DNA of 64,000 nucleotides from Lumbricus rubellus (GCA_945859605.1 OX243821.1:21785505-21849504), one strand, 5' to 3'; counted from the first letter of the stretch, positions 41,487 through 54,853 are shown. The notes: a model not told the origin generated them from the letters alone. Made by a program: numbers and translations.

Positions 41487-42039
41487 AGCTCGAGGGTACG
41501 CGTACCCTAAAATAGAATACGTTAAAATACGTGCGTACCTTTCAAAAAATAGAATACGCGTATGGTACGTACCGTACACGAAAATTTTATTCATGGTTTA
41601 CTCGGCAACCCATAGCCTACGTATAACCTTCCTACGTGAAAGTTTTGAAAAACTGGAAAAACAATTACTTGATTGAATGCAATTTTTCGACAAACAGTTC
41701 TGGGTTGGATCAGGCAATCGCATAAAAACACACCTTTGAAGTGCTGCAGCAGAATTGAGACGACTTACTGACATTAGTGCATTAAGTGCAATGTACATGT
41801 ATGCTGGATAAACATAGACCTACAATTATAGGCCTATAGCATTGCAGCAATTTACTATAATTTACTACGCCGTATACTGGGTTGTGATTGTTTGCTTAAA
41901 TTAAATTGAACATTCTTATAATGTGCAATGACATGGGTAACGTATTTTATTTATTGTTTACGTACCCTAAAATAGGGTACGTTAAAATACGTACGTACCT
42001 TTCAAAAAATAGAATACGTGTGGTACGTACCCTCGAGCT
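41487..42039. mobile_element. probable MITE, AGCTCGAGGGTACG ends
   Basis: Inverted ends AGCTCGAGGGTACGCGTACC / GGTACGTACCCTCGAGCT. Each end is followed by a direct copy of CCTAAAATAG...TTAAAATACGT.CGTACC. No ORF. Confidence 0.65.
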
Positions 42040-42164
42040 TTTGATTGCTGCTATAGTACTTTTCGCCATATTTCAGCTTTTTTAGTTCATGTATTGGATC
42101 ATACGACTCAACTCTTACTTTTGTTAGTTCATTTCGTGTCTTGTAAATCTTATATATTGCTTAA

Positions 42165-42785
42165 AAGTCACGCCAAGCATCCAAAATCACTCGAAAACGT
42201 CCATTGCTCGATTTAGGCCTACATATAAAATCAGTCAGGATTGCAGCATTCGCGATCTTATTCAAGGCAGACTTTGCGCGGCCACAAAATTTCTGATCTG
42301 ATCCTCGAAAACAGTGTGCTCTTGGGTAGCCAATCCCTGTAATCACGAGTTTGTGGCGGCGCTTTAAAGGTCACGACAATCCTCCTAAATCACTCGAAAA
42401 TCGTCCATCGTTCGAATTACATGTAGGCCTACATAGCATTGAAATCAGTCAGGATTGCAGCATTCTCGATCTTATTCAAGGTAGACTTTGCGCGCCCACA
42501 AAATTTCTGAGCTGCTCCTCAAAACCAGTGTGCTCTTGGGCATCCAGTCCCAGTAATCACGATTTTGTGGCGGCGCTTTGAAAGTCATGCCAAGCCTCCA
42601 AAATCACTCGAAAACCGTCCATCGTTCGAACTACATAGCTTTGAAATCAGTCAGGACTGCTGCATTCTCGACCTTACTCAAGGCTGACTTTGCGCTGCCA
42701 CAAAATTTCTGAGCTGCTCCTCAAAAACAGTGTGCTCTTGGGTATCCAGTCCCAGTTACCCAAATTTTGTGGTGGCGCTTATTCA
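42165..42785 (+). repeat. ~205-bp satellite, three units
   Basis: Units share AAATCACTCGAAAACCGTCC, GCAGACTTTGCGCG and GATTTTGTGGCGGCGCTT. The same satellite is at 53378-54412. Confidence 0.9.
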
Positions 42786-43389
42786 AGATAGATGAAGGCA
42801 TGGCGCCCGCACTTGGGGGCAAAAAAGTCAATTGACAATCTCTTTGAAAATTTACATCTTTTAAAAAACCATTACTGCTCTTTGGTATTTAACAAATTTC
42901 TTCACACTATCGCACTAATAGCCTAATGCTAATGATACACAATGCGAAACTGATAAATTTACAGTCATAAACCTCTATTAAAAATATTCTAGCGTTTTAC
43001 AAGCTCTTGCTGAAATATTTCAGCGTGACTATTGTGTTTGCCCCCCCCCCCTGCATGACTTTAAGCGGGCGCTCAAGATAAGGGGCCTGCAACTGTTCAG
43101 TCTCGGGCACGGCATCGCAGGTTCTTCATGGAGGCAGACTGATAGAGGAAGATAACAAGTTTATATCGCTCATATAATACTGACCCATATTAAGTTGGGC
43201 GTTAAATAGATTGCTCGGGAAATGGAGCAATTGAAATTCAGCCCATGTCTCTATACTTCGCTAATTTTTATGGCTTTCTTATTATTATTCTTCCTCAAAA
43301 CGACGTCCATCAGTAGATACAGCAGGTGCTTCTCGCCCGGTGATGTCCCTCTTACTGGATGGGCTCTGATTGTTTGGCAGAAATAGGGG
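42786..43389. other. non-coding stretch
   Basis: No gene, RNA or clear repeat recognised. Confidence 0.4.
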
Positions 43390-43688
43390 CAGGGGCGGAT
43401 ACAGAAATCTTAGAAAGGGGGCAAAATTTCCGTGATCTTTGCTGGAAAAATCAGATGACCCTTATTTTTAGTTTAGTCATCCGCCGGAATGTTTGAAAAA
43501 TATACCAATTTCCCAGCCAAAAATCTGATGACCTTTTTTAGGCATCTGGTCATGATCTCTTCGGAATATGCTATGACCTCTCTAGTCGTGTATTGATTTA
43601 AAGGTTCTTGAAACCAAAGGGAGGGCAAGTGCCATGCAATTTTGAAATCGGTGGGCATGGCCGGATTGGCCTTCTGGATCCGCCCCTG
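43390..43688. mobile_element. MITE, CAGGGGCGGATAC family
   Basis: Ends CAGGGGCGGATACAGAAAT / GGATCCGCCCCTG, as at 16979. No target duplication seen. Confidence 0.7.
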
Positions 43689-43734
43689 ATGGCACTAGCT
43701 TCTAAACTGGTGTGGATAGATGAAGGAAGAGGAA

Positions 43735-44090
43735 GACATGCGATACAACAGGCATGCGAAACAATGGCTCTTTAAAATGAAGTGGACATTCAATGTGTTG
43801 CACTTCAGATAAAATAGGCCTGCAACGCAATATAATAGTCCGTCGAAATACAGTAAACTTGAAAAACAATGGACATGAAGATGAAGAAATGGAAACAATA
43901 GAAAAATAAGGCTGATGAGCTTTTACTTGGCGAAACTCAAATGTAGCTACGTACCATTTTTCGCTGTCAGGATCTGAGTCAATTCGGAAGCCTCATAAAT
44001 AGATATACAGTACGTAATTGAGGAAGAGTGTGAAGAAGCAATATTAAATGTGTCACTCACGATTACATCAACGCCTCCTCTTTACCCAAA
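43735..44090. other. non-coding stretch with degenerate AACAATGGACATG words
   Basis: Words such as GAAAAACAATGGACATG link it to the tandem array at 45600. Nothing else seen. Confidence 0.45.
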
Positions 44091-44099
44091 AGATCAAAA

Positions 44100-44330
44100 A
44101 CTCGCACCCAGGGCTGCTGAGAAAAAACCGTTGGGGAAAATGTCCCAGGGCTGTTTTTAAGGAACCTTTAAAGCTGCACAGCTCCTTCCCTTTCCCATCC
44201 CCCATGATAAATTACTTCCAGTCGGAGAACAATGACCTTTATTGCTAGTTGTAACTGTATAGAAGTGCTTCTACAACTGCAGAAATCCATTTAGAACTGC
44301 ACATTTTGTGTACAATTGCACGCTAAAAAG
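44100..44330 (+). repeat. dispersed repeat family D
   Basis: Contains AAATTACTTCCAGTCGG and AGAACTGCACATTTTGTGTA. A partial copy is at 44890-44935. Confidence 0.75.
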
Positions 44331-44344
44331 TCCTGAAATGTCCT

Positions 44345-44790
44345 GAAGCCTGGCGAATTTCAGGGCCCGGGTGGGGGTTGGGGTGGAAGCGGGTAGACAG
44401 GGATGGGGTAGGGTTTAGTATGATTCTGTCAGAGTGGTGGTGCGGTGGGACCGGTGTGAAATCAATGTGAAATATTATATTTTATGAGTTTTATATGTTC
44501 ACCGTTTTACATGGTGGACGGGGTGGAGGGGTGGGAATGGGTGGAGTGGGGTGGAGTTAGGGTAGTGGTTGGGTAGGGCTGGACGGCTGTGGTATGGGGT
44601 TGGAGTGGGCTAGGTGGGGCAAAGTGGGGAGGTGGTTTGGACGAACAACTAAATTACCCCAACGGGTGTGGCTGTATGGGGCGATGTGGGGTGGTGGTGC
44701 GGTGTGGCGAGAAATGGGGATGAAGTGGGGATGGGGAGGTTTGGTGGGATGCATCTAGGGTGTTGGTGAGCTGGAACCGGTGTGAAAATA
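44345..44790. repeat. G-rich low-complexity stretch (GGGGTGG)
   Basis: Strand-biased GGGGT/GGGTGG words throughout. Proline/histidine-rich frames on the other strand are compositional. Confidence 0.7.
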
Positions 44791-44939
44791 AAGTGAAACA
44801 TTAATTTTTTCATGAATATTATATGTTGATAATTTTGCGTCTTTCGCTTGGCGTAGCGGTAATAATAGTCGTGGCGGTGAATGTGTTAATGTGCAGTTGT
44901 ACACAAAATGTGCAGTTTTAAATGGATTTGTTATTATAG

Positions 44940-45590
44940 ATAAAATTTAAATGGCATGTCGTCTCTGCTCCCGCCCTCCTACTGTGTCTGTCTGTGTGCC
45001 TGTGTGGCTGTCTATCTGTGTGTCTGTGTGTCTCTGGACCAACTTTTGAGACGTATTTATGTTTAAAAACTAACTACTGCTTTAATTTGTCAATAACTCA
45101 TTACTCACTTGAATCATCGCCAAATAAATCAACACGGATCACACAAGTTCAAGTTCGCAGACCAGAACGCTCTAGTAAACACCGATAAAATTTAATATCA
45201 GCATAATATTACATCGACATGACATTCATTACACCAGCTGACAAGCGAGATCAGAAATCAGTCAGAACTTTGAGTGATCGTTTACAAAGCGATGCACCAA
45301 ATCAACTGGTATAATCAAATGGCCGTTCGCTAGGTCACGATGCCGTGAATATTGCACTGACTGTAGTAGCCTACGTTGTTATTGCGCCTTCTCGGATCAT
45401 AGCTTTCCCCATTTTATTTCCTCTCGGGTTCACTCCGGTCGCTTTATCATCCATCCGTCCTAGCTTGCTAGTCCACCGCGGTTTCAATTTGGATTTTTTC
45501 GACTTATCGGATAATAATTCTGGAGGATCATGATTTCATCTGTAGCATGAAACTCGGTTAATGTCCTGAGCGTTGTAATTGTGACGCCAC
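44940..45590. other. non-coding stretch
   Basis: A short (TGTC/TGTG)n patch at 44985-45035. A 62-codon frame at 45345 has no recognisable features. Confidence 0.35.
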
Positions 45591-45599
45591 TGTGAAATG

Positions 45600-45985
45600 T
45601 AAGGAACGTGCAATAACTTTCAATACGCATGCAATAGGCCTACATGTGTCCTTCGGAGTACAACAATAGATTCGGAGAAATGGATATGCAATTCAACGGG
45701 CGTGCAATACAATACACATGCGATGCAAATTTTCTACGGAATACAATAGACTTGATTAACAATGGATATGCAATACAATGATCTTGTAATACATGTACAC
45801 ATGCAATTCAAGTGTTCTTCGTAATACATTGCACTCGATAAACAATGGATATGTCATCAAATGGGCGTGCAATACAATACACATGCGATACTAGTTTTCT
45901 TCGGAATACAATAAACTTGAAAAACAATGGACATGTCATACAATGGGCATTGAATACAATACACATGCAATACAAGTTTTTACGC
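45600..45985. repeat. ~85-bp tandem array (CAATGGATATG...AATACACATGC)
   Basis: Four diverged units with GTGCAATACAATACACATGC and AACAATGGATATG. Confidence 0.75.
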
Positions 45986-46086
45986 AAAATCTAAACCTTG
46001 ATGCAGCTATATTAATGCATTCTTTCTTCTACGATTATAAAAAATATAATTTGCAATATTTATCTATTTATTTAATTTATTTATCT

Positions 46087-46285
46087 ATTTCTATAGCGCC
46101 TCTTTAAGCTCTTTACTCAGAGGCGCTCCTGGTTACAGCGCGGACACTGGATCGAGTTTCACGCCGAAGCGCACGAGCAATTGCGAGTGAAGGACTTGCT
46201 CTAGGTTCGTAGGCGTGGGCTTGAAGTGGATTCGAACCTGGAGCTCTCAGGTTCCAAGGCACCAAGCTCATCACCAAGTCCCACA
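46087..46285 (-). repeat. tRNA-derived SINE, diverged head
   Basis: Tail TATAGCGCCTCTTTAAGCTC, body TTTCACGCCGAAGCGC and box B GGTTCGAATCC (complement) are clear. The head beyond box B has drifted. Confidence 0.8.
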
Positions 46286-46289
46286 ATAA

Positions 46290-47040
46290 TTTATATAGTA
46301 GGGCCTAAATTGACCTGTAATATGAATATGATACAACATAGTGGCCTAGATATACTAATTTGGAAGCATTGATGCAGCTATAAGATGTTAATTTGTTTTG
46401 CATTCCATGATTGGCACCAAATCCAGTTACGTTGGTTCTAGATTGGGACAGCGCAGATGAAAAATAAGGCCTGGGGGCTTCACTTCGTCAAAGGAAGGAC
46501 AAGTGATATAATTACCTCAGTCTATAACGAGGACAATAATTGTTATTGTTCTTATGTTACAGCAAGCTGAGTTTAGGCCTAGTTCTCTGTGCGTGCAAGA
46601 GGAACAATTTCTGCGTTTCTGCTAATGGGCCAGTTGCACGCTAAACTTGATTTCAGTGGGACATAAAGGACGTCAGGACAATGTCATGTTGGCCGTAGAG
46701 AGCAAGATTAATTGTGCGCTATAAAAATTAATAATCAGCGTGTTAGTGAAAGTTTATCGACGGGCAAGTCAAGTCTGTTCTTTTCTTTCATGGCGGTCAC
46801 GTAGGCTACTATACGGTCCCTTTATTCTTTCCTGTTTATTGATGTAAAGTAAATTCTTCCATAATTATACTTTAAAAAGTGTTTCACTGTGTGGCGTAGG
46901 CTATAATTATCTTGAAGAATTCAAATAATCGAGAAATGGGTTGTTTGCTGTTTGGCTAAACATTTATTGTGAGTTATTAGGCCTACTCATTATTCAATAA
47001 TCATGTGTCTTATTTATCGAAATCACGGTGTACAATGTAG
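46290..47040. other. non-coding stretch
   Basis: No feature I can support. Confidence 0.4.
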
Positions 47041-47049
47041 GCCTATGCA

Positions 47050-47260
47050 AGGCAGGGCTGTTTTTCAGGAATTTTTAGAACTGCACAACTTCTTTTCCTT
47101 TCCATCCTTCATGGTAAATTACTTCCAATCGGGGGACAATGGTCATTTCTTGCTAGCTTTAACTGTACAAAAGTGCTTCATCAACTGCACAAATTCATCT
47201 AGAACTGCACATTTTGTGTACAAATGCACGTTAAAAAAGACCTGATGCAAGGCCATTGTT
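47050..47260 (+). repeat. dispersed repeat family D
   Basis: Best-preserved copy: GGTAAATTACTTCCAATCGG, then AGAACTGCACATTTTGTGTA, then GCACGTTAAAAAAG. Confidence 0.8.
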
Positions 47261-47856
47261 TCTTATTCTTTTCTCTGCATGCTTGTGTCCAATTCGTAAC
47301 GTGACACGTGGCCTTGATTATTATTTTTAATATCTTCAACATCTGAAACTGTTTCGTGAAAATTTAAGTTGCCGTTATTGCAAATACTTGAGATGGGCAT
47401 GCGCAAATACATGTAGTGTCTACATGTAGACAATATTATGTGGATCAAGGTCGGTATCACGATATAAAGTCTCCCCGATACAGAGTATCCCCCCCAAACA
47501 TTGTCCCCCTGGCTTTAACTCTGTATTGGAAGAAATTTTCTGTTGTAAAAGTATATTTTCTTGCTAAATAATTTAGCTATACGTAAACTAACAGTTTAAC
47601 CTGCTCATTTATAAATTCTATGCGACTGTAGCCCATTACACGCTCGACGGGGGAGAATTTATTTCGTCGACGAAAGAAATATTATCTACCCCCCCCCCCC
47701 CCACGAGACTATTTCAGAATATACTCTCCAGGGTGCAAATTTATTCTGGAACAGATCCGCCGGGGGAGAATCTGTTTCGAAATAAAGTCTCCCGGTGAGA
47801 CTTTTGAGGGGAGACTCTGTCATGCGACACCTGCTCTAGAATGGTGAAGATCCGAG

Positions 47857-48188
47857 CAGCGTTGCCACTTCTTGGTTTTTTCCCCAAGATCCTGGGATTT
47901 TCGATCCGAACTTGCAAAATGGGTTTTTTTGGGGGGGGGGGGAAGAAATTGGTTTTTTTCTTGGGTTTTTCGACAAAAAATCTTGGTTTTTTTCCATCTG
48001 AACTTGGAAAAACTTGGGTTTTTTGCTCAAAATTCTGAAAATTGCGGACATTTCGGAAAGATTTCGACCGGATGACTTAAAAAAGGTTCAGAATTGTGGA
48101 CATTTTTGGACGATTTGGGCAACTTGGGTTTTCTTGGGTTTTTTCGACACTCCAACTTGATTTTTTATTTTTCAGAGTGGCAGCGCTG
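47857..48188. mobile_element. hAT-like MITE, CAGCGTTGCCACT family
   Basis: Ends CAGCGTTGCC / GGCAGCGCTG are flanked by the perfect 8-bp duplication GATCCGAG (47849-47856, 48189-48196). Confidence 0.88.
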
Positions 48189-48603
48189 GATCCGAGTCCT
48201 TGACGCTGTTTATTGGCAAGGCATCTGCACCCCACGTTAAAAATTGAATAGCATAATCGTGAATGACAGATATTGGACAGATTCTGTCCTTTGGTGTTCT
48301 GTACACTACATCTAATAAAGAGAGAGAGCACACGCTGGGCAACCTTATTACGAAGACTTCTTCGGCTTTCTTTGCAAAACAGCCGAAGACGTTGTCCCTG
48401 ACAGTAGGATCAAGCCGAATAATGGAATGAGACGATACATAGGCTACCGGTAAACATTATGTGATAATCAACACAATGTCAACACAGAGACGACTTATAA
48501 TAGAAAGCAACGTTAGCATGGTATTTGATCATCTATAAATGGCCTCTCACTGTCCTTCGGAAGAGCTCCCGGTCCCGTGTAACTCGGGAGAAAAAGAAGG
48601 TTG

Positions 48604-48718
<115 letters not shown>

Positions 48719-48724
48719 ATTTGA

Positions 48725-48835
48725 TGTTTAATGCCACTTTGTGGTAACAAGGACCATTAGCGACGCCCTCCTCCTTTATCTAGGCTTGGGACTGGCACTG
48801 GCAGAGTGCAACCAATGGCGGAGTTTAGGGGGACA
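48725..48835 (+). repeat. dispersed repeat family E
   Basis: AGGCTTGGGACTGGCACTGG with GCGACGCCCTCCTCCTTTAT, as at 18368, 29070 and 61435. Confidence 0.75.
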
Positions 48836-49109
48836 AAGATGGCTACATACCACCAGAGAGGATGGAGGAGCGTATAGAAGTCCGTCACATGGTCAGGAAG
48901 CGCTGATAACAATGGAAACGAAATTGCACATGTATACAATGTAGAAAACAAGCATTAGGCGATAATATCTCATAAGAAAAATCTTCAAGGACCATTTTTC
49001 TTGAGCAATTTGTTAGCGGTCGTCATCTCTAACAACGGGCTTAAACCCAGATAATTGCAGAAATCTATTTTTCTACTCTACGACCAATAGAAATCACAAA
49101 TTTCAAGCC

Positions 49110-49470
49110 TCAAAATTCAAAACAGCAAAATTGTGCACCCAAAATTGTGAACCATCACCTGAAATTTAAACCGTTAATTGGAAACCCTTAAAATTGTAAA
49201 CCCCAAAATTAGAAAGCTTCAAATTGTAAACACCAAAATAGCAAACCGTCCAAAATTGCGAACCCTCAAACATGTAGGTTAAATACCAAAAGTACAACAC
49301 ATCAAAATTGCAAAACCCTCCAAATTGCTAACCCTCAAACATGTTACATGTAATCCCAAATTGTACACCCTCCAAATTGTAAACTCCAACACTGCAAGAG
49401 ACCTACATCCTTAATTATAATACCCGATATTGGAAGTCCCAACTATAGTACACTCCAAAATTGTTTTCTG
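49110..49470. repeat. degenerate ~18-bp repeats (CAAAATTGTAAACCC)
   Basis: About 18 irregular copies. The end GGCTACGCCTCTGG resembles MITE ends elsewhere in the window. Confidence 0.7.
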
Positions 49471-49639
49471 GCTACGCCTCTGGTTCCAATTAAATGAGTT
49501 TGAGAAGATTTCGACTTTTGAAGTTGTTCTTTTTTTACTTTAATTATATGATACGTGACTCATTTCCGCTGGCATTAGCACTCAATGATTGTTCTTCAGG
49601 TATGATGTCTTGTCACAAATAATTAGGTCTATACTTATG

Positions 49640-49975
49640 TCTGTCTACTCCAGGCGTATACTGAATCTTCCCTCTGTCTCTCCCTCTTTCTGCTTGTTTG
49701 TTTCTGCATCTCGGTCTCTGTCTCTCTGTATCTCTGTATCTCCCTGTCTCCTATCTCCGTATCTCAATGTCTCTGTCTCTCTGTCTGTTTTTGTCTCTCT
49801 GTCTCTTTGTCTTCTGTCTCTATGTCTCCCTATCTCCCTATCTCTCTGTCTCTGTCTGTCTCTGTCTGTCTCTGCCTGTCTCTGCCTGTCTATGTCTGTG
49901 TGTGTGTCTCTCTGTGTGTGTGTCTCTCTGTCTCTCTCTGTCTCTCTCCCTCTCCATCTCCCTCTCCCCATATCA
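49640..49975. repeat. (TCTG/TCTC)n microsatellite
   Basis: Irregular pyrimidine-rich tetramer repeat. Confidence 0.92.
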
Positions 49976-50257
49976 CATAATTATCTGCTACACACTTCAT
50001 TAAACTGATTTCAGAAGAACCCGGTGTACAGTATATAATTATGTTTACATAATTATAGTTTACAAGACTGCTTAATGTAAGTAGCCTTTATTATAAGTTA
50101 CTTATACATCGTCGCCAAAGCCTTATGATTAGGCACACTCCCAACAGAACATAGACCTCATAATCACAAATGCGTCATCCGTTGTCATGGAGACTTGACT
50201 TCCGTCCGCCGCACTATGGCAACAGCTTAACGATATTGAGGATCAACAGCTCTGCTT

Positions 50258-50822
50258 GTTTTGAACACACACACACACAAACATACATACACGCATACAC
50301 ACACATACACACGCACACACACACACGCGCGCGCAAACGCTCTCACACACGCACGCACCCACACACTCAAACTTAAGCTCGCAATCACACTTGCATGCAC
50401 ACACATGCACACACGCATATACACACACTATCACACACACATACACTAAAATACACAAACACAAACACATACACACACATACATACACACATACACACAC
50501 ATACATACATACACACATGCATACATACATACACACTCATGCTCACACCACAAACACACAGTCGCGCACATACACACGCGCGCACATACACAGACATACA
50601 CATACACAATGCTCTAAAACACGCACACATAAACACAAACACGCACAGACAAACAAACAGACACACACATACACACATACACACATATGTTTACGCACAC
50701 ATACACAGGCAGATAAACACACGCACACAGAGATGCACACACAGACAAACAGACGCACACACATATACATAAACACACACACTCACACACATACACACAA
50801 ACACACACACATACACACAGAT
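50258..50822. repeat. degenerate (CA)n, ~560 bp
   Basis: CACA with ATAC/GCAC interruptions. Long His/Thr or Val/Cys frames are compositional. Confidence 0.93.
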
Positions 50823-51079
50823 GGTGGTATTGGAAACTGATCTATGACCACCACAGACGATTAGTCTATTATTCCATCCCTACCAAGTAGACCAGCAGCA
50901 ACATAAGGATTATTTTATTCCGAATCCGGATTATAATCCGGTTTGTCGAGCGCTCGTGAATACGCAGGTGCCCTGAGCTTTTGATTGAGTGGCGCTTTGT
51001 AAGTTTGGGATTGCAATTGCTATTATTGGAAGGCGAACCTCTGGCTGATTGTGGATGATGTGGGTCCATGTGTGTTGCA

Positions 51080-51180
51080 ACGAAATAGAAATTGTCATTA
51101 TTGTTATTGTTGTTGTTATTGTTATTGCTGAGAATATTAATATTATTGTTATTGTTATTGTTATTATTTTATTATTATTT

Positions 51181-51217
<37 letters not shown>

Positions 51218-51438
51218 ACTATCAATATCAACATCAAACAATAACCGGAGATATAAATAATGTTGATCTGGAACGGCTCACTCGATAGTGCGCATATGCA
51301 TGTCTGGTTGGGCAAAAGTGCCTCGGAAAGAAATAGCATTAAAGCGTTGGATGGTGGCAGAAAGGCGTTGAAAAAGGTAAGATGTCTCTCTAATATCTCC
51401 AGAGATTAGTGTTAGACGTTTTCCAAGGTCCTTAAGAA

Positions 51439-51487
<49 letters not shown>

Positions 51488-51530
51488 GTTGTTGTTGTTG
51501 TTATTATTATTATTGTTGTTATTATTATTA

Positions 51531-51586
<56 letters not shown>

Positions 51587-51597
51587 GTTATTATTGG
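51080..51597. repeat. two (ATT)n tracts
   Basis: (ATT)n-type tracts at 51080-51215 and 51437-51597 with GTT interruptions. Between them lies a short segment with no recognised feature. Confidence 0.93.
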
Positions 51598-51734
51598 TAG
51601 ACAGTTGCGACGACAGTCAGTTTGGTGGCGTATACTTATAAAAACATTATACTATGCTATAATTATAGCAGATTACTTTTATAAACTTTGGTCAGAACTA
51701 TCCAGTATAACACAAATATGTTTGGTTTCAGCTA

Positions 51735-52050
51735 CAAGGTCACGTGATTATTTGTAGATGTTGAAAGTACTTCTATTGGATTCATTGACACAGGAAACCA
51801 TATCGTAGACACTAAAATCAACTTTCTATGACATGTAGTTCCAGAGATATGGACCCTTGACCATTTTGGTCATGTGACCTTGACCCACTACGTGCCATTC
51901 CGGTTACTTGACCTTGACGGAAATGGTCATGTTGATTTATTCCATTATAAAAACACCACCTATGATAAAAATTAGCAAGAGGAGACCCAATACCATGCTT
52001 GAGACTTGACCTTCAATTGCAAGGTCATTGCAAGGTCAAGGGTCAAAGTC
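51735..52050. promoter_or_regulatory. cluster of AGGTCA nuclear-receptor-like half-sites
   Basis: AGGTCA or TGACCT occurs about six times and GGTCA several more times, including TGACCTTGACC and AAGGTCAAGGGTCAAAGTCA. These resemble ERR/SF-1 and direct-repeat receptor sites. There is no adjacent gene, and the words may only belong to an unrecognised repeat. Confidence 0.35.
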
Positions 52051-52516
52051 ACGACGACGGCACTATTTTTCCCGTATTCCTTGACCAAAACGTAGTCGGA
52101 AACGACACCAACATCACTTCTTTCTGATGTGTGGTTCCTGAGATAGGTGGACCAAATCATTACAAATTCTCACATAGGTTCCTGAAATTCCTAAAATTAT
52201 ATATGAGCTTACGAAAATAACATGGGATATATAATGTGATAGGAAAGGGTTAAAGTAACGGTCATCGGCGTGTCAGTTACGACTGGTCGGTCAAACCTTG
52301 AGCCGAGGTTATGTGCCCTCCATGCCAAGCGCTGAGAACATAAAAAGCAGCGCTAAAGAATTAAAGCGAAGTCGGTCATTTCTTGCAGTTGTGTGCAGCA
52401 GTCTTTAATCACCCTATAAAGTATGAACTCGGCAGATTTTCGGATCTCAAGTTTAAGGGGGTTGAGCTCCAGTACAATATGAAGAATTAATATATGCGAT
52501 TAGCATTGCTCATGGC

Positions 52517-52661
52517 GCGAATTGCCGGGGGTTATGGGGTTTCAGCCCCCCCCAGTCTTTCTTACAGCCCCGCATAGTAAAGTCTGCGTTTAGCACACCC
52601 CCACCCCCGAATTAATGGGGAACATAGTCCATTCCCCCAGTTATTTTCCACAGTTCTCAGA
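52517..52661. mobile_element. MITE, GGTGAGAATTG family (diverged)
   Basis: Shares GCCGGGGGTTA, AGTCTTTCTTA.AGCCC and GTTATTTTCCACA with the copy at 5666. Confidence 0.6.
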
Positions 52662-52669
52662 CTGGCCTT

Positions 52670-53377
52670 GCTGCACTGGCGAGTTAACGTTTGCGAGTGA
52701 GTCGGTGACAATAAAAATTATGACTCTGGACATAAACATATCAAAGGCCAAATTACTTCAAGGTAGTAAAGCAAGCATTCTGGAACTTCTGTTATAACAC
52801 GCTTGAAAATCTATCTGGTAGCCTACTCAGTAGGCCTACTCACGGCAAAATTGTATTGCATATATATGGCAATAAAAAATATTATGTCCAAATACAACAA
52901 GTACGAGTATTAGACTTTTCAGTGTTGACCTACATTTTACCTGCCAACTGCCGGTATTTGGCAGGAGCATAATACCTCCTTGAGGGAATAATTCTAACAT
53001 GAAGGGAAAGAGTGCTGGAGGTCAAAACAGACTGGTCACTGTTAAGATGTTTAGGAAGAGCTTGAAAAATGCAAAGCGGGATATTAAGGACATGGTTATT
53101 TCTCACAGAGGATTGAGAAGAATTTTATTGTAATTTCTCATAATTCACTTTGTGTATCATCATTATCATTAATATGATATTCTTTATTGAACAATTCGAT
53201 TTACAAACCGCAACCTGTAACAGTGCGCAGTTAAGCAATTGATGCAATTCACAAGAACGAAAATGACAGAAGACATAAATCTTAACTACTATCAGTCTCG
53301 CTAGGCGAGTTAGGAACATGAGTAGGCAGACAGTTCCAGATGAAAGGACCATATTCCACATTTTATGCAAAATATTA
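52670..53377. other. non-coding stretch
   Basis: No feature I can support. Confidence 0.4.
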
Positions 53378-54412
53378 AGTCACGCCAAGCCTCCAAAGTC
53401 ACTCGAAATCCGTCCATCGTTCGAATTACATATCATTGAAATCAGACAGGATTGCAGCATTCTTGATCTTATTCAAGGCAGACTTTGCGCGGCCGCAAAA
53501 TTTCTGAGCTGCTTTTCAAAACCAATGTGCTCTTGGGTATCCAGTTCCAGTAATCACGATTTTGTGGCGGCGCTTTAAAAGTCACGCCAAACCTTCAAAA
53601 TCACTCGAAAACCGTCCATCGTTCGAATTACATAGCATTGAATTCAGTCAGAATTGCAGCATTCTCCATCTTATTCTTTGCAGACTTTGCGCGGCCAAAA
53701 CATTTCTGAGCTGCTCCTCAAAAACAGTGTAGGCCTACTCTTGTGTAGGCTATCAAGCCACAGTTATCACGATTTTGTGGCGGCCCTTTAAAAGTCACGC
53801 CAAGCTTCCAAAATCACTCGAAAACCGTCCATCGTTCGAATTACAATCATAGCATTGAAATCAGACAGGATTCCAGCATTCTCCATCTTATTCAAGGCAG
53901 ACTTTGCGCGGCCACAAAATTTCTGAGCTGCTCCTCAAAAACAGTGTGCTCTTGGGTATCCAGTCCAAGTAATCACGATTTTGTGGCGGCGCTTTAAAAG
54001 TCACGCCGAGCTTTCAAAATCACTCGAAAACCGTCCATCGTTCGAATTAGATAGCATTAAAATCAGTCAGCATTGCAGCATTCTCGATCTTATTCAAGGC
54101 AGACTTTGCGCGGCCACAAAATGTCTGAGCTGCTCCTCAAAAACAGTGTGCTCTTGGGTATCCAGTCCCAGTAATCACGATTTTGTGGCGGCGCTTTGAA
54201 AGTCACGCCAAGCTTCCAAAATCACTCGAAAAGCGTCCATCGTTTGAATTACATAGCATTGAAATCAGTCAGGATTGCAGCATTCTCTATCTTATTTAAG
54301 GCAGACTTTGCGCGGCCACAAACTTTCTGAGCTGCTCCTCAAAAACAGTGTGCTCTTGGGTATCCACTATCCAGTCTTAGTAATCACGATTTTGTGGCGG
54401 CGCTTAATTAAA
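53378..54412 (+). repeat. ~205-bp satellite, five units
   Basis: GATTTTGTGGCGGC recurs near 53557, 53770, 53979, 54181 and 54393. Period 202-213 bp. Same unit and orientation as 42165-42785. Confidence 0.92.
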
Positions 54413-54589
54413 TTCGTTTGTGAGGTTCTTTTGCCAGAAAATTTATATGTACCAACATCTTTGGCTACTGACCTACTTCAGGTTTCAACTTTCTACTTGA
54501 TATTCTTACCATTATACTCTTCAGCTTCGGACTCAATTCGGTAAAACATTCCAGTAACGCTCTTCCCACCCCCCGCCCCTCCCCTGACA

Positions 54590-54770
54590 ATTTCTCTCTC
54601 GTTTCGTATCTTTCTCGCTGTATATGTCTCTGTTTCTGTATCTCTATCTACCTCTGTCTCTGTCTGTCTGTTTCTCTCCGTCTCTGGCTATCACTATATG
54701 TTTGTCTGCCTGTCTCTATCTCTATTTCGCTCTCTCTTTCTCCTTATGTCTTTCTCTCTGTCTCTCTCTG

Positions 54771-54853
<83 letters not shown>

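Noticed and set aside
42351..42581. 76-codon frame with relatives at 53318 and 53981
   Set aside because: Tempting as a conserved protein family, but the similarity comes from the 205-bp satellite units and non-synonymous changes are frequent.
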